Shown piece after piece: positions 35,338 to 42,995 of a stretch of 43,236 bases of DNA. The notes beneath the pieces were generated by a model. The model did no database searches. It saw only the letters and a program-made list of their open reading frames with translations, and was not told the origin of the DNA. The stretch is from Pseudomonas frederiksbergensis (GTDB lineage: Bacteria > Pseudomonadota > Gammaproteobacteria > Pseudomonadales > Pseudomonadaceae), in NCBI RefSeq assembly GCF_003732665.1, contig NZ_MOBP01000001.1:1-43236 (forward strand), given 5' to 3'. How positions within the stretch are numbered: the stretch's first letter is position 1; every line of letters begins with the position of its first letter. Position numbers and translations under genes: made by a program.

Positions 35338-36615
35338 TTAGCGTTCGATAATGGCGGTGACGCCCTGGCCGCCCGCCGCGCAGATAGAGATCAAGCCCCG
35401 GCCCTTGCCCGCCGCGTCCAGCAACTTCGCCAGGTTGGCGACGATGCGCCCGCCGGTGGCGGCAAACGGGTGGCCGGCGGCCAATGAGCTGCCCTTGACG
35501 TTGAGCCGACTGCGGTCGATGGAGCCCAGGGGCGCGTCGAGGCCGAGGCGGGTTTTGCAGTAGTCGGGGTCTTCCCAGGCTTTCAACGTGCACAACACCT
35601 GGGCGGCGAAGGCTTCGTGGATTTCGTAGTAGTCGAATTCCTGCAAGGTCAGGCCATTGCGCGCCAGCAAGCGCGGCACGGCGTAGACCGGCGCCATCAG
35701 CAGGCCTTCGGCACCGTTGACGAAATCCACCGCCGCCGCTTCGCCATCGCGCAAATACGCGAGGATCGGCAAGCCGCGTTCTTTCGCCCATTCCTCACTG
35801 CCAAGCAACACCAGCGACGCACCGTCGGTAAGCGGCGTGGAGTTGCCCGCGGTCATCGTGCCTTTGGCGCTTTTCTCGAACGCGGGTTTGAGCGAGGCGA
35901 GTTTTTCCAGGGTCAGGTCCGGGCGCAGGTTGTTGTCCCGGGTCAGGCCGAGGAACGGCGTCATCAAGTCGTTGTGCCAGCCTTCGGTGTAGGACGCGGC
36001 GAGTTTCTGGTGGCTTTCGAGGGCCAGTTGGTCCTGCTCGGCCCGGGGGATGTTCCAGGTCTGGGCCATCAGCTCGCAGTGTTGACCCATGGACAGACCG
36101 GTGCGCGGTTCGCCGTTGCGCGGGAACTCGGGGATCAAGTGACCGGGACGCAGTTGCAGGAAGGTTTTCAGTTTGTCGCCGGTGGTCTTGGCGCGGTTGG
36201 CTTGCAGGAGGATTCTGCGCAGGCCTTCGTTGATGCCGATCGGCGCGTCGGACGTGGTGTCGACGCCGCCCGCAATGCCGCAGTCGATCTGGCCCAGCGC
36301 GATTTTATTCGCCACCAGCAGCGCCGCTTCCAGGCCGGTGCCGCAGGCTTGCTGGATGTCGTAGGCGGGGGTGGTCGGCGACAGCCGCGAGCCGAGCACA
36401 CATTCGCGGGTCAGGTTGAAATCCCGGGAATGCTTGAGCACCGCGCCCGCCGCCACTTCGCCCATGCGCAAACCGTGCAGGTTGAAACGTTCGATCAAGC
36501 CTTCGAGCGCTGCGGTGAGCATCGCCTGGTTACTGGCGGTGGCGTACGGCCCGTTGGAACGGGCGAAAGGAATACGGTTACCGCCAATGATCGCGACGCG
36601 GCGCAGCTGAGTCAT
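35338..36615 (-). CDS. Acetyl-CoA C-acyltransferase (thiolase), FadI/FadA2-like
   Basis: A 425-residue thiolase. The acyl-accepting cysteine is Cys91 (QQACGTGLEAA), the histidine lies in EIHEAFAAQVL, and the C-terminal GHPFAATGGR and CAAGGQG hold the second histidine and cysteine of the active site. It cleaves 3-ketoacyl-CoA with CoA, or forms acetoacetyl-CoA in the reverse. The ATG at 36615 follows AAGGAG; the longer upstream frame reads through a REPIN. It diverges from a large FabG and a MaoC-type hydratase gene, which together offer the other steps of a beta-oxidation or elongation cycle. Mycobacterial FadA2 has the same neighbours (FabG4, HtdX). The length suits trifunctional-enzyme beta-like thiolases. 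Confidence 0.9.
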   Translation of the reverse strand: MTQLRRVAIIGGNRIPFARSNGPYATASNQAMLTAALEGLIERFNLHGLRMGEVAAGAVLKHSRDFNLTRECVLGSRLSPTTPAYDIQQACGTGLEAALLVANKIALGQIDCGIAGGVDTTSDAPIGINEGLRRILLQANRAKTTGDKLKTFLQLRPGHLIPEFPRNGEPRTGLSMGQHCELMAQTWNIPRAEQDQLALESHQKLAASYTEGWHNDLMTPFLGLTRDNNLRPDLTLEKLASLKPAFEKSAKGTMTAGNSTPLTDGASLVLLGSEEWAKERGLPILAYLRDGEAAAVDFVNGAEGLLMAPVYAVPRLLARNGLTLQEFDYYEIHEAFAAQVLCTLKAWEDPDYCKTRLGLDAPLGSIDRSRLNVKGSSLAAGHPFAATGGRIVANLAKLLDAAGKGRGLISICAAGGQGVTAIIER

Positions 36616-36656
36616 GAAAAGCTCCTTGAAAAGATCCGATTGAACCACCGAACCCT

Positions 36657-36743
36657 GTGGGAGCGAGCTTGCTCGCGATAGCGGAGTTTCAGTCGACATA
36701 AATGCAGCTGACCGACCGCTATCGCGAGCGAGCTCGCTCCCAC
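36657..36743. repeat. REPIN
   Basis: An inverted pair of the GAGCGAGCTTGCTCGCGAT subtype, in the divergent gap between the thiolase and FabG-type genes. Its place upstream of both genes means it is transcribed by neither unless a promoter lies beyond it. Confidence 0.92.
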
Positions 36744-36869
36744 AAGGGGAATGTGTTGCCCTTAATGTCCTACTCTGCTGTGTTCAAGCGTAGGCCTTAT
36801 CTCGTGGATCGAACGACTGATCGCCATTCGTGGTCCACACTTTGAACCCCAGCTGCCGGAGAGCGTTCC

Positions 36870-38222
36870 ATGTCAGACCGTTATATCGACTTCGCCAATT
36901 CGTCCATCGGCCACCGTCTGGTCGGGGCCTTGGGCCTGCCGTCGCCGGTGCGTCTGGAACGCTGGCAGGCCGGGCGCCTGCGGCCTGTCGAGGGGGCGCT
37001 GCTGATTGGCGGCGGCCCATTGGCAGAAAATATCGGCGTGTTTGCCAATCGCCTGACCGACGCGATCTACAGCTACGGCACCGAACCGTCCCTGGCCACT
37101 GCGTGGATTCCCGGCCACGGCCCAAAACTCAAAGCCGTGGTGTTCGATGCCAGTCACCTGGTGCAAACCGATCAGCTCAAGCAACTGCGCGAGTTCTTTC
37201 AGCCACTGATGAAAAACCTCGATCACAGCGCGCACGTAGTGATTCTTGGCCGGGCGCCGGAAAGCCTGAGCGACCCGATCGCTTCCAGCGTCCAGCGTGC
37301 CCTGGAAGGGTTCAGCCGTTCCCTGGCCAAAGAGTTGCGCAGCGGCGGCACCCTGCAACTGATCTATGTCGGTGCAGGCGCCGAGGATCAACTGGAGGGG
37401 CCGCTGCGGTTTTTCCTCTCGCCCAAAAGCGCTTTCGTGTCCGGGCAAGTCATTCGTTTGCAGGCGTGCGACACGCCGGTGCAGGACTGGACCCGGCCTC
37501 TGTCCGGGCGCAAGGCACTGGTCACGGGCGCCGCACGCGGCATCGGCGCTTCAATTGCCGAAACCCTGGCCCGGGATGGCGCCGAAGTGATCCTGCTCGA
37601 TGTGCCACCGGCCAAGGCTGACCTCGAAGCCCTCGCCGCACGCCTCGGCGGGCAAAGCATCACCCTGGATATTTGCGCCGAGGACGCCGCCGCGCAGTTG
37701 ATCGAGCACTTGCCCGATGGCATCGACATCGTGGTGCACAACGCCGGCATCACCCGCGACAAAACCCTGGCCAACATGACCCCGGAATTCTGGGACGCAG
37801 TGCTCGCGGTCAACCTCAATGCCCCCCAAGTGCTGACCAAGGCCCTGCTCGACGCCGGCACCCTGCGCGACAACGGCCGGGTGATTCTGCTGGCCTCCAT
37901 CAGCGGCATCGCCGGCAATCGCGGGCAAACCAATTACGCCGCGAGCAAGGCTGGATTGATGGGTCTGGCCCAGGCTTGGGCGCCGTTGCTGCTTGAGCGC
38001 GGCATCAGCATCAACGCGGTGGCACCGGGGTTTATCGAAACCCAGATGACCGCGCACATTCCATTCGGCCTGCGTGAAGCGGGGCGGCGCATGAGCTCCT
38101 TGGGCCAGGGCGGTTTGCCGCAAGACGTCGCCGAAGCCGTCGCGTGGCTCGCGCAACCGGGCACCGGCGCCTTCACCGGGCAAGCGTTGCGGGTCTGTGG
38201 GCAAAGTGTCTTGGGGGCGTAG
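36870..38222 (+). CDS. 3-oxoacyl reductase, high-molecular-weight FabG (FabG4-like)
   Basis: A 450-residue double-domain SDR. The N-terminal part (about 1-200) is a degenerate flavodoxin-like Rossmann domain. The C-terminal part (about 210-450) is the catalytic SDR with GAARGIGASIAE at about 219, NAG at about 291, and Ser...Tyr356-x3-Lys360 (NYAASKAG). This is the HMwFabG architecture of mycobacterial FabG4, which uses NADH to reduce 3-oxoacyl-CoA. CCGGAGAG precedes the ATG. The MaoC-like gene starts three bases after the stop codon, so the pair forms a tight operon divergent from the thiolase gene. P. aeruginosa PA4786 is the expected orthologue. Confidence 0.88.
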   Translation: MSDRYIDFANSSIGHRLVGALGLPSPVRLERWQAGRLRPVEGALLIGGGPLAENIGVFANRLTDAIYSYGTEPSLATAWIPGHGPKLKAVVFDASHLVQTDQLKQLREFFQPLMKNLDHSAHVVILGRAPESLSDPIASSVQRALEGFSRSLAKELRSGGTLQLIYVGAGAEDQLEGPLRFFLSPKSAFVSGQVIRLQACDTPVQDWTRPLSGRKALVTGAARGIGASIAETLARDGAEVILLDVPPAKADLEALAARLGGQSITLDICAEDAAAQLIEHLPDGIDIVVHNAGITRDKTLANMTPEFWDAVLAVNLNAPQVLTKALLDAGTLRDNGRVILLASISGIAGNRGQTNYAASKAGLMGLAQAWAPLLLERGISINAVAPGFIETQMTAHIPFGLREAGRRMSSLGQGGLPQDVAEAVAWLAQPGTGAFTGQALRVCGQSVLGA

Positions 38223-38224
38223 CG

Positions 38225-39079
38225 ATGATTACCGACTGGCACACACTCAACCGCGAACCGAGCCTGCCCGAGTTGTACGTGCGGGCGGCGGTGCGGCGAA
38301 AAATCACTGGCACCGCGCTGCCCGATACCGGTTTGCGTTGCTGGCTGGATGTCGACCCCAAGCGCCTGGCGGCCTATCGCCAAGTCTGCGGATTCGTCGA
38401 CAACGGCTTGCTGCCGCCGACTTATCCCCATGTGCTGGCGTTTGCCTTGCAGATGCAATTGCTCACCTCGAAGGAATTTCCGTTCCCGTTGCTGGGGCTG
38501 ATTCATTTGAGCAATCGCATTCGGGTGCTGCGCCCCATGGGCGGCGTGCATCGTGCCCGGGTCAGCGTGCAGGTGCAGAACCTGCAACCCCACGCCAAAG
38601 GTGCGACCTTCGATCTGGTGACGACCCTGGATGATCAGTTGGGCACGCTCTGGGAAGCTGAGAGCCAGATGTTGTGTCGCGGGGTCAAACTCGACGGCGA
38701 GCCGGTGGAGGACGAGTTGGCGCTGACGCTCCCGTTGACCGAAGTGGCGCGCTGGAAAGCCCCGGCGGACATTGGCCGGCAGTACGCCAAAGTGTCCGGG
38801 GATTACAACCCGATCCACCTCAGTGCAGTCAGCGCCAAGTTGTTCGGTTTTCCTACGGCGATTGCCCACGGACTGTGGAACAAGGCCCGCACCCTGGCGG
38901 CGCTGGCGGATCATCTGCCGACGGCGAATGTCGAGATCGCGGTGCAATTTCGCAAACCGGTGCGCCTGCCCAGTGAAGTGACATTGCTGGCCAGTGCGGC
39001 GGCGTCCAGCGGGGATCTGCAATTGCTCGGTGCCGGTGACTTGGAACATATGGTCGGGCATTGGCGGCCGGTGGCTTAA
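38225..39079 (+). CDS. MaoC-family (R)-3-hydroxyacyl-CoA dehydratase, HtdX-like
   Basis: A 284-residue protein with two hot-dog-fold halves. The C-terminal half has the hydratase-2 motif DYNPIHLSAVSAKLFGFPTAIAHG (about 197-220), with catalytic Asp and His. The N-terminal half is degenerate, as in mycobacterial HtdX/HtdY. It would hydrate or dehydrate (R)-3-hydroxyacyl-CoA / enoyl-CoA, the step between the FabG reductase and an enoyl reductase. It begins three bases after the FabG stop codon with weak Shine-Dalgarno signal inside that gene, implying translational coupling. It is followed by a large palindromic repeat. Confidence 0.87.
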   Translation: MITDWHTLNREPSLPELYVRAAVRRKITGTALPDTGLRCWLDVDPKRLAAYRQVCGFVDNGLLPPTYPHVLAFALQMQLLTSKEFPFPLLGLIHLSNRIRVLRPMGGVHRARVSVQVQNLQPHAKGATFDLVTTLDDQLGTLWEAESQMLCRGVKLDGEPVEDELALTLPLTEVARWKAPADIGRQYAKVSGDYNPIHLSAVSAKLFGFPTAIAHGLWNKARTLAALADHLPTANVEIAVQFRKPVRLPSEVTLLASAAASSGDLQLLGAGDLEHMVGHWRPVA

Positions 39080-39085
39080 GCTAAT

Positions 39086-39197
39086 GATCGTTCCCACGCT
39101 CTGCGTGGGAATGCATCCCGTGACGCTCCGCGTCACATCCGGAAGCGGAACGCGGAGCGTCCCTGGCGGCATTCCCACGCAGAGCGTGGGAACGATC
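39086..39197. repeat. Long palindromic interspersed repeat (GTTCCCACGC family)
   Basis: Arms of 29 bp (starting GATCGTTCCCACGCTCTGCG) are perfectly inverted at 39086-39114 and 39169-39197. An inner pair GACGCTCCGCG/CGCGGAGCGTC lies between, and each arm is itself partly palindromic. It is a different family from the REPs, placed right after the MaoC gene stop codon. Confidence 0.88.
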
Positions 39198-39499
39198 AGG
39201 TGACGGAAAGACATGGTTAATTGTGTATATAACTTAAGTGTTCTCCCCCGCCATCGCCCGCCTGCGTCAAAAACCTCCCCCTTGATTTAAAACGAATTCC
39301 CCTCACGCCCTACACCCAAGGTATTAGCCCTTAGGCAGCATCTCTGCGCCTCTATATAAAGGCGTTAATACCAACTTGAGAATGGCCCGAAACCGCCCCT
39401 GGGATTTTGATGTGCACAACGGACGAAGGCATTGCCGGCACCAGATCGGCAAGCCATCGAAGACAACGGTCGTTGTAACAGGTGCAAGGAATCACTCTC
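39198..39499. other. 302-bp upstream region of the lipoprotein gene with nested inverted repeats
   Basis: No gene seen. GGTATTA (39320-39326) and TAATACC (39366-39372) are inverted around CGCCT-CTATATAA-AGGCG (39347-39364). TATATA at 39353-39358, 16 bp after TTAGGC, is a weak promoter candidate. Confidence 0.4.
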
Positions 39500-41137
39500 A
39501 TGAAAACTCAAGTGTGGTGCAAATCGGCAACAGCATTGGCATTGATCCTCTCCCTCGGCCTGGCCGGTTGCAGCAGCGGCGGTGGCGGTCATCACAGCAC
39601 GTCCGGCGGTTCCTCCGACGGTGCGGCGGGTGCGGCGGGCACCGGTAGCGGCGGCGCCGGCAGCGGTGGTACTGACGGCACCGGTGGCGGAACTGCCGGG
39701 ACGGGTGGCACCGACGGTACAGGTGGGACTGGCGGGACCGGTAGCACTGGCGGGACTGGCGGCACCGGTAGCACTGGCGGGACTGCCGGAACCGGTGGTA
39801 CGGGCGGAACGGGCGGCGGAACGGGCGGCACCGGTGGCACCGGCGGTGGAACCGGAGGCACTGGCGGCACAGGTGGAACGGGCGGCACAACCGTCCCGCC
39901 ACTGGTCACCAGTACTGTGGTGTCTGACCTGGGCAAAACCGTCAGCGGCGTGGGCAATGGCGTCAGCGCTATCGGCGATGCCGCCTCCAGCGTGCCCGTC
40001 GTGGGCGGCGTGGTGCAAAGCGCCGTCAACACCACCGGCAATGTCGTCGACAGCATCGGCGGCGGCCTGGACACGGGCCTGGGCAAACTCGGCAGCGACC
40101 CGCAAGCCGTGACCAAAACCACCGCTATCGTCGGCAACGTCGTGTCTGATGTCGGCACCGGCGTGACCGATATCAGCGGCAAACTGGCCACGGCCACCAG
40201 TACGGTGCCACTGGTTGGCGGCATCGTCAGCAAGGTCACCCCGGTACTCGGCGGTGTCGGTGAAAAAGTCACCATGCTCGGCGATACCCTGAACGTCGCC
40301 ACCGGCAGCGGACCTTTGGGCACCCTCAGCAACGGCGTCGGCAATAAGGTCCTGGTGCCGGTAGTGACATTAGCCGAAGGCTTGACCGGCAAAGTCGGCA
40401 GTGCAACCGGCCTGGGCGCACCACTCAATGGCTTGGTCAACAACGTCGCCAATGCCGTCGGTGGGCTGGGCGGTAAAGTCACGGCGGCAGGCGATGGCAA
40501 CCCGGTGACCAACCTCGCCGGTACTGCGCTGACCAACGTTGGCACCACGGCGGGCGCTGCCGGTGGCCTGGTGACAACGTCCAGCACCGGAGCAGGCGGC
40601 ACCGGTGGCTTGGGCGGGCTGGGCAACTCGGGACTGCTGCAAACCGTTGGCGGTGCCGTGGCGAATGTGGGGGCTGGTTTGAATGCCGGCAATACCAACC
40701 CGGTCGTCAGCGCCGGCGGCGTCAACCTCGGCGCAGTCGGCGGCACCGTCGCTTCGATTGGCGGCGCATTGGGTGGCTCCAGCGCACCGAATCTCACCCC
40801 CACCGCGCCGCTCGCCAGCGTCGGTGCCGTGGTGGGCACGGCACTGAATCCCGTCACCAGCAGCGTCACCACGCTGACTCAACAAGTGGGCGCCACCACT
40901 GGCCTCGGCGCACCGGTCAACGGCTTGCTCACCCAGGTGGGTGGCGCCGTCGGTAACGTCGGCAGTACCGTCGCCGCCGCAGCGCCCAACCCGGTGGTGG
41001 CCGCTGTCGGCAACACGGTCACAACCGTTGGTGCCACGGTCGGCGCGGTTGGCGGGCTGGTCACTGGCGGCACCGGCACCGGCACAAGCGGTGGAATTGG
41101 CGGCCTGCTGGGTGGCCTGACCGGCAACAAACGCTGA
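39500..41137 (+). CDS. Gly/Thr-rich repeat lipoprotein (collagen-like annotation), likely surface protein
   Basis: A 545-residue lipoprotein. The signal peptide has a lipobox LAGC with Cys24 as the lipidated residue and Ser at +2, which favours the outer membrane. Residues about 40-140 are G-x-T triplets, mostly Gly-Gly-Thr, without proline. About 140-545 is a Gly/Val/Ala/Thr-rich stretch with recurring motifs, including TGLGAPLNGL and TGLGAPVNGL about 160 residues apart and many V-G-x-V steps. After Cys24 I find no Phe, Tyr, Trp or further Cys, and one Arg at the very end. Synonymous codons vary freely within the repeats. AAGGA precedes the ATG. A terminator and then a TpsB gene follow. It has no TPS domain; function unknown. 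Confidence 0.82.
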   Translation: MKTQVWCKSATALALILSLGLAGCSSGGGGHHSTSGGSSDGAAGAAGTGSGGAGSGGTDGTGGGTAGTGGTDGTGGTGGTGSTGGTGGTGSTGGTAGTGGTGGTGGGTGGTGGTGGGTGGTGGTGGTGGTTVPPLVTSTVVSDLGKTVSGVGNGVSAIGDAASSVPVVGGVVQSAVNTTGNVVDSIGGGLDTGLGKLGSDPQAVTKTTAIVGNVVSDVGTGVTDISGKLATATSTVPLVGGIVSKVTPVLGGVGEKVTMLGDTLNVATGSGPLGTLSNGVGNKVLVPVVTLAEGLTGKVGSATGLGAPLNGLVNNVANAVGGLGGKVTAAGDGNPVTNLAGTALTNVGTTAGAAGGLVTTSSTGAGGTGGLGGLGNSGLLQTVGGAVANVGAGLNAGNTNPVVSAGGVNLGAVGGTVASIGGALGGSSAPNLTPTAPLASVGAVVGTALNPVTSSVTTLTQQVGATTGLGAPVNGLLTQVGGAVGNVGSTVAAAAPNPVVAAVGNTVTTVGATVGAVGGLVTGGTGTGTSGGIGGLLGGLTGNKR

Positions 41138-41190
41138 AATTGCACCTGGCCGATTCGACGGCCTAACCTGCAACGCCTACGCTTGGTTGG

Positions 41191-41226
41191 AAGCGGAAGA
41201 TTCAAAGGAGTCTTCCGCTTTTTCTA
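41191..41226 (+). terminator. Rho-independent terminator after the lipoprotein gene
   Basis: AAGCGGAAGA / TCTTCCGCTT is a perfect 10-bp stem with a 10-base loop, followed by TTTCTATT. It would stop most transcripts before the TpsB gene, so that gene has its own promoter or receives read-through. Confidence 0.9.
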
Positions 41227-41305
41227 TTGGAGCAAGACACCTCGCGGTTCTGGTTCAGTCAGCTGACGACCCACGGGATGTTGCGATATGACCATGGAGT
41301 GTCCT

Positions 41306-42973
41306 ATGCGCGTTATGGCTTCCCTGCTGTGCCTGAGCATCAGTTCTTTCGCCCTCGCCGATACCCTTCCGAGCTTTCTCAACAGTAACGAAACCATCCG
41401 CAACCTCCCCGTGCCGAACCTGCCCGCCGATGCTTACCGCCCGACAGCGGCACCCTTGCAAGTGCCGGAACCCGGCGCGACCGCGGCCCAGCCGTTGATG
41501 ATGGACACGAAAGTCACCATCAAAACCGTGCAGATCGAAGGCGGAACGATTTACCCGCTCAACGAACTGGCGACGCTGTATCAACCGTTGCTCGGCCATG
41601 AAACCAGCCTCGCCGATTTGATCGAAGCCACCCGAGGCATCACCCGTCGTTATCAACAGGACGGTTACTTGCTGTCCTACGCCTTCCTGCCGCAACAGGA
41701 TTTCAGCCAGGGCGTGGTGCGGGTGGTGCTGGTCGAGGGCTACATCAAGGATTACCAGGTGCAGGGCGACGTCGGGCGGGTAAAAGGCCTGCTGGACAAA
41801 CTGGTGGCCAAGCTCCAGGCCGAACGGCCGCTGACGCGCAAGACGTTCGAGCGCTACACCACGTTGATGAGCCGCATCCCTGGCGTCACCTTGCAAGCGC
41901 AAGTGCCGCCGCCGGGCACCACCGATGGCGCGGCGTACCTGGCGGTGCAAGCCAGTCGCAAACCGTTCACCAGCAGCCTGAGCACCACCGAAGACAACCG
42001 CAACGGCACCCAGGCCTTGCTTGGGGTCAGCAGCAATTCCCAGACGGCGATGGGCGAACAACTGACCCTCAGCGGCCTGTTTCCCCCAGGGCATGACGAT
42101 GAACATTACTACCGCCTGGACTATGCCCAATTCCTCAATGCCGAGGGCACGCAACTGAGCCTGTCCGCCTCGCGTTATCGCGCCGATCCCGGCACCAATG
42201 TGCTGCTCGACAATGGCCTGCAACTCAAGCCGCACCGGGAAAACGATCGCTACTCCATCGGTTTCAGTCACCCGTTGATTGCCTCGCCGACGGAACAATT
42301 GAGCGCCGGTGCGCGGCTGTATGCGGTCAACGACAAAACCCGTTACGACGTGGTCGATGATCCGCGCAGCGTCGAAGTGCGCACCGACATCCGCGCCCTC
42401 GCCTTCGAGAGCGACTGGCGCCAGGCCGATGCCCGGCAACTGCGGATTCTCAGTGGTGGCGTTTATCAAGGCCTCGACAGCATGGGGGCGAAAACCAATG
42501 CCGACGTGGACCTGAATTTCCTGCGTGTGCGGTTATCGGGGGTGCAGAGCGACAAGTTCTTCGACAACTGGCAAGGCGTGCTCTCGGGCGCGTTGTACTG
42601 GAGCGACGACACCCTGCCCGACAGTGAGCGCGCAGTGTTCGGCGGGCAGAATTTCGGCCGTGGCTACCCGGACGACCAAGCGTCCGGCGACAAGGGTTGG
42701 GGGGTGGCGTACGAGGTGAACTACAGCTTCAACCGTGACGGCAACTGGGTGCGAGTGCTGCAACCCTATGTGGTGCTGGACCGCTCCAAGACCTGGTTCA
42801 ACCAGTTGGCGGTGCAGGGCAACAACCTGTCTTCAGCGGCAGTGGGGCTGCGGTTTGGCGATGCGAAGTACTACAACATCGCGCTGGAAGCGGCCAAGCC
42901 GATGTCGGATGAGGCGCTGGATACGTTCAACCGACGACCGCGCTATAGCGTGAGTTTCAGTTATCAGTTGTAG
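41306..42973 (+). CDS. TpsB-family outer-membrane translocator (ShlB/FhaC/HecB type)
   Basis: A 555-residue two-partner-secretion transporter. A signal peptide covers residues 1-18 (ends ALA/DTLPS). A proline-rich linker precedes the first POTRA domain at about 64-142 (KTVQIEGGTIYPLNELATLY to VVRVVLVEGYI). The second POTRA runs to about 215. The remainder is a 16-strand beta-barrel ending SVSFSYQL with hydrophobic C-terminal residues, and FGRGYPDDQASGDKGW is the conserved barrel loop 6 motif. TpsB proteins export an unfolded exoprotein across the outer membrane. The ATG at 41306 follows GGAG by six bases; 41288 is an alternative. No TpsA-type gene is adjacent; the upstream lipoprotein is the only candidate cargo. 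Confidence 0.9.
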   Translation: MRVMASLLCLSISSFALADTLPSFLNSNETIRNLPVPNLPADAYRPTAAPLQVPEPGATAAQPLMMDTKVTIKTVQIEGGTIYPLNELATLYQPLLGHETSLADLIEATRGITRRYQQDGYLLSYAFLPQQDFSQGVVRVVLVEGYIKDYQVQGDVGRVKGLLDKLVAKLQAERPLTRKTFERYTTLMSRIPGVTLQAQVPPPGTTDGAAYLAVQASRKPFTSSLSTTEDNRNGTQALLGVSSNSQTAMGEQLTLSGLFPPGHDDEHYYRLDYAQFLNAEGTQLSLSASRYRADPGTNVLLDNGLQLKPHRENDRYSIGFSHPLIASPTEQLSAGARLYAVNDKTRYDVVDDPRSVEVRTDIRALAFESDWRQADARQLRILSGGVYQGLDSMGAKTNADVDLNFLRVRLSGVQSDKFFDNWQGVLSGALYWSDDTLPDSERAVFGGQNFGRGYPDDQASGDKGWGVAYEVNYSFNRDGNWVRVLQPYVVLDRSKTWFNQLAVQGNNLSSAAVGLRFGDAKYYNIALEAAKPMSDEALDTFNRRPRYSVSFSYQL

Positions 42974-42995
42974 GGATGTGGTGGCTGGCAGGCCG

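Noticed and set aside
39592..40872. 426-codon minus-strand frame rich in Pro-Pro-Val
   Set aside because: It is the complement of the Gly-Gly-Thr repeat tract and following region of the lipoprotein gene; no start signal and no folded domain.
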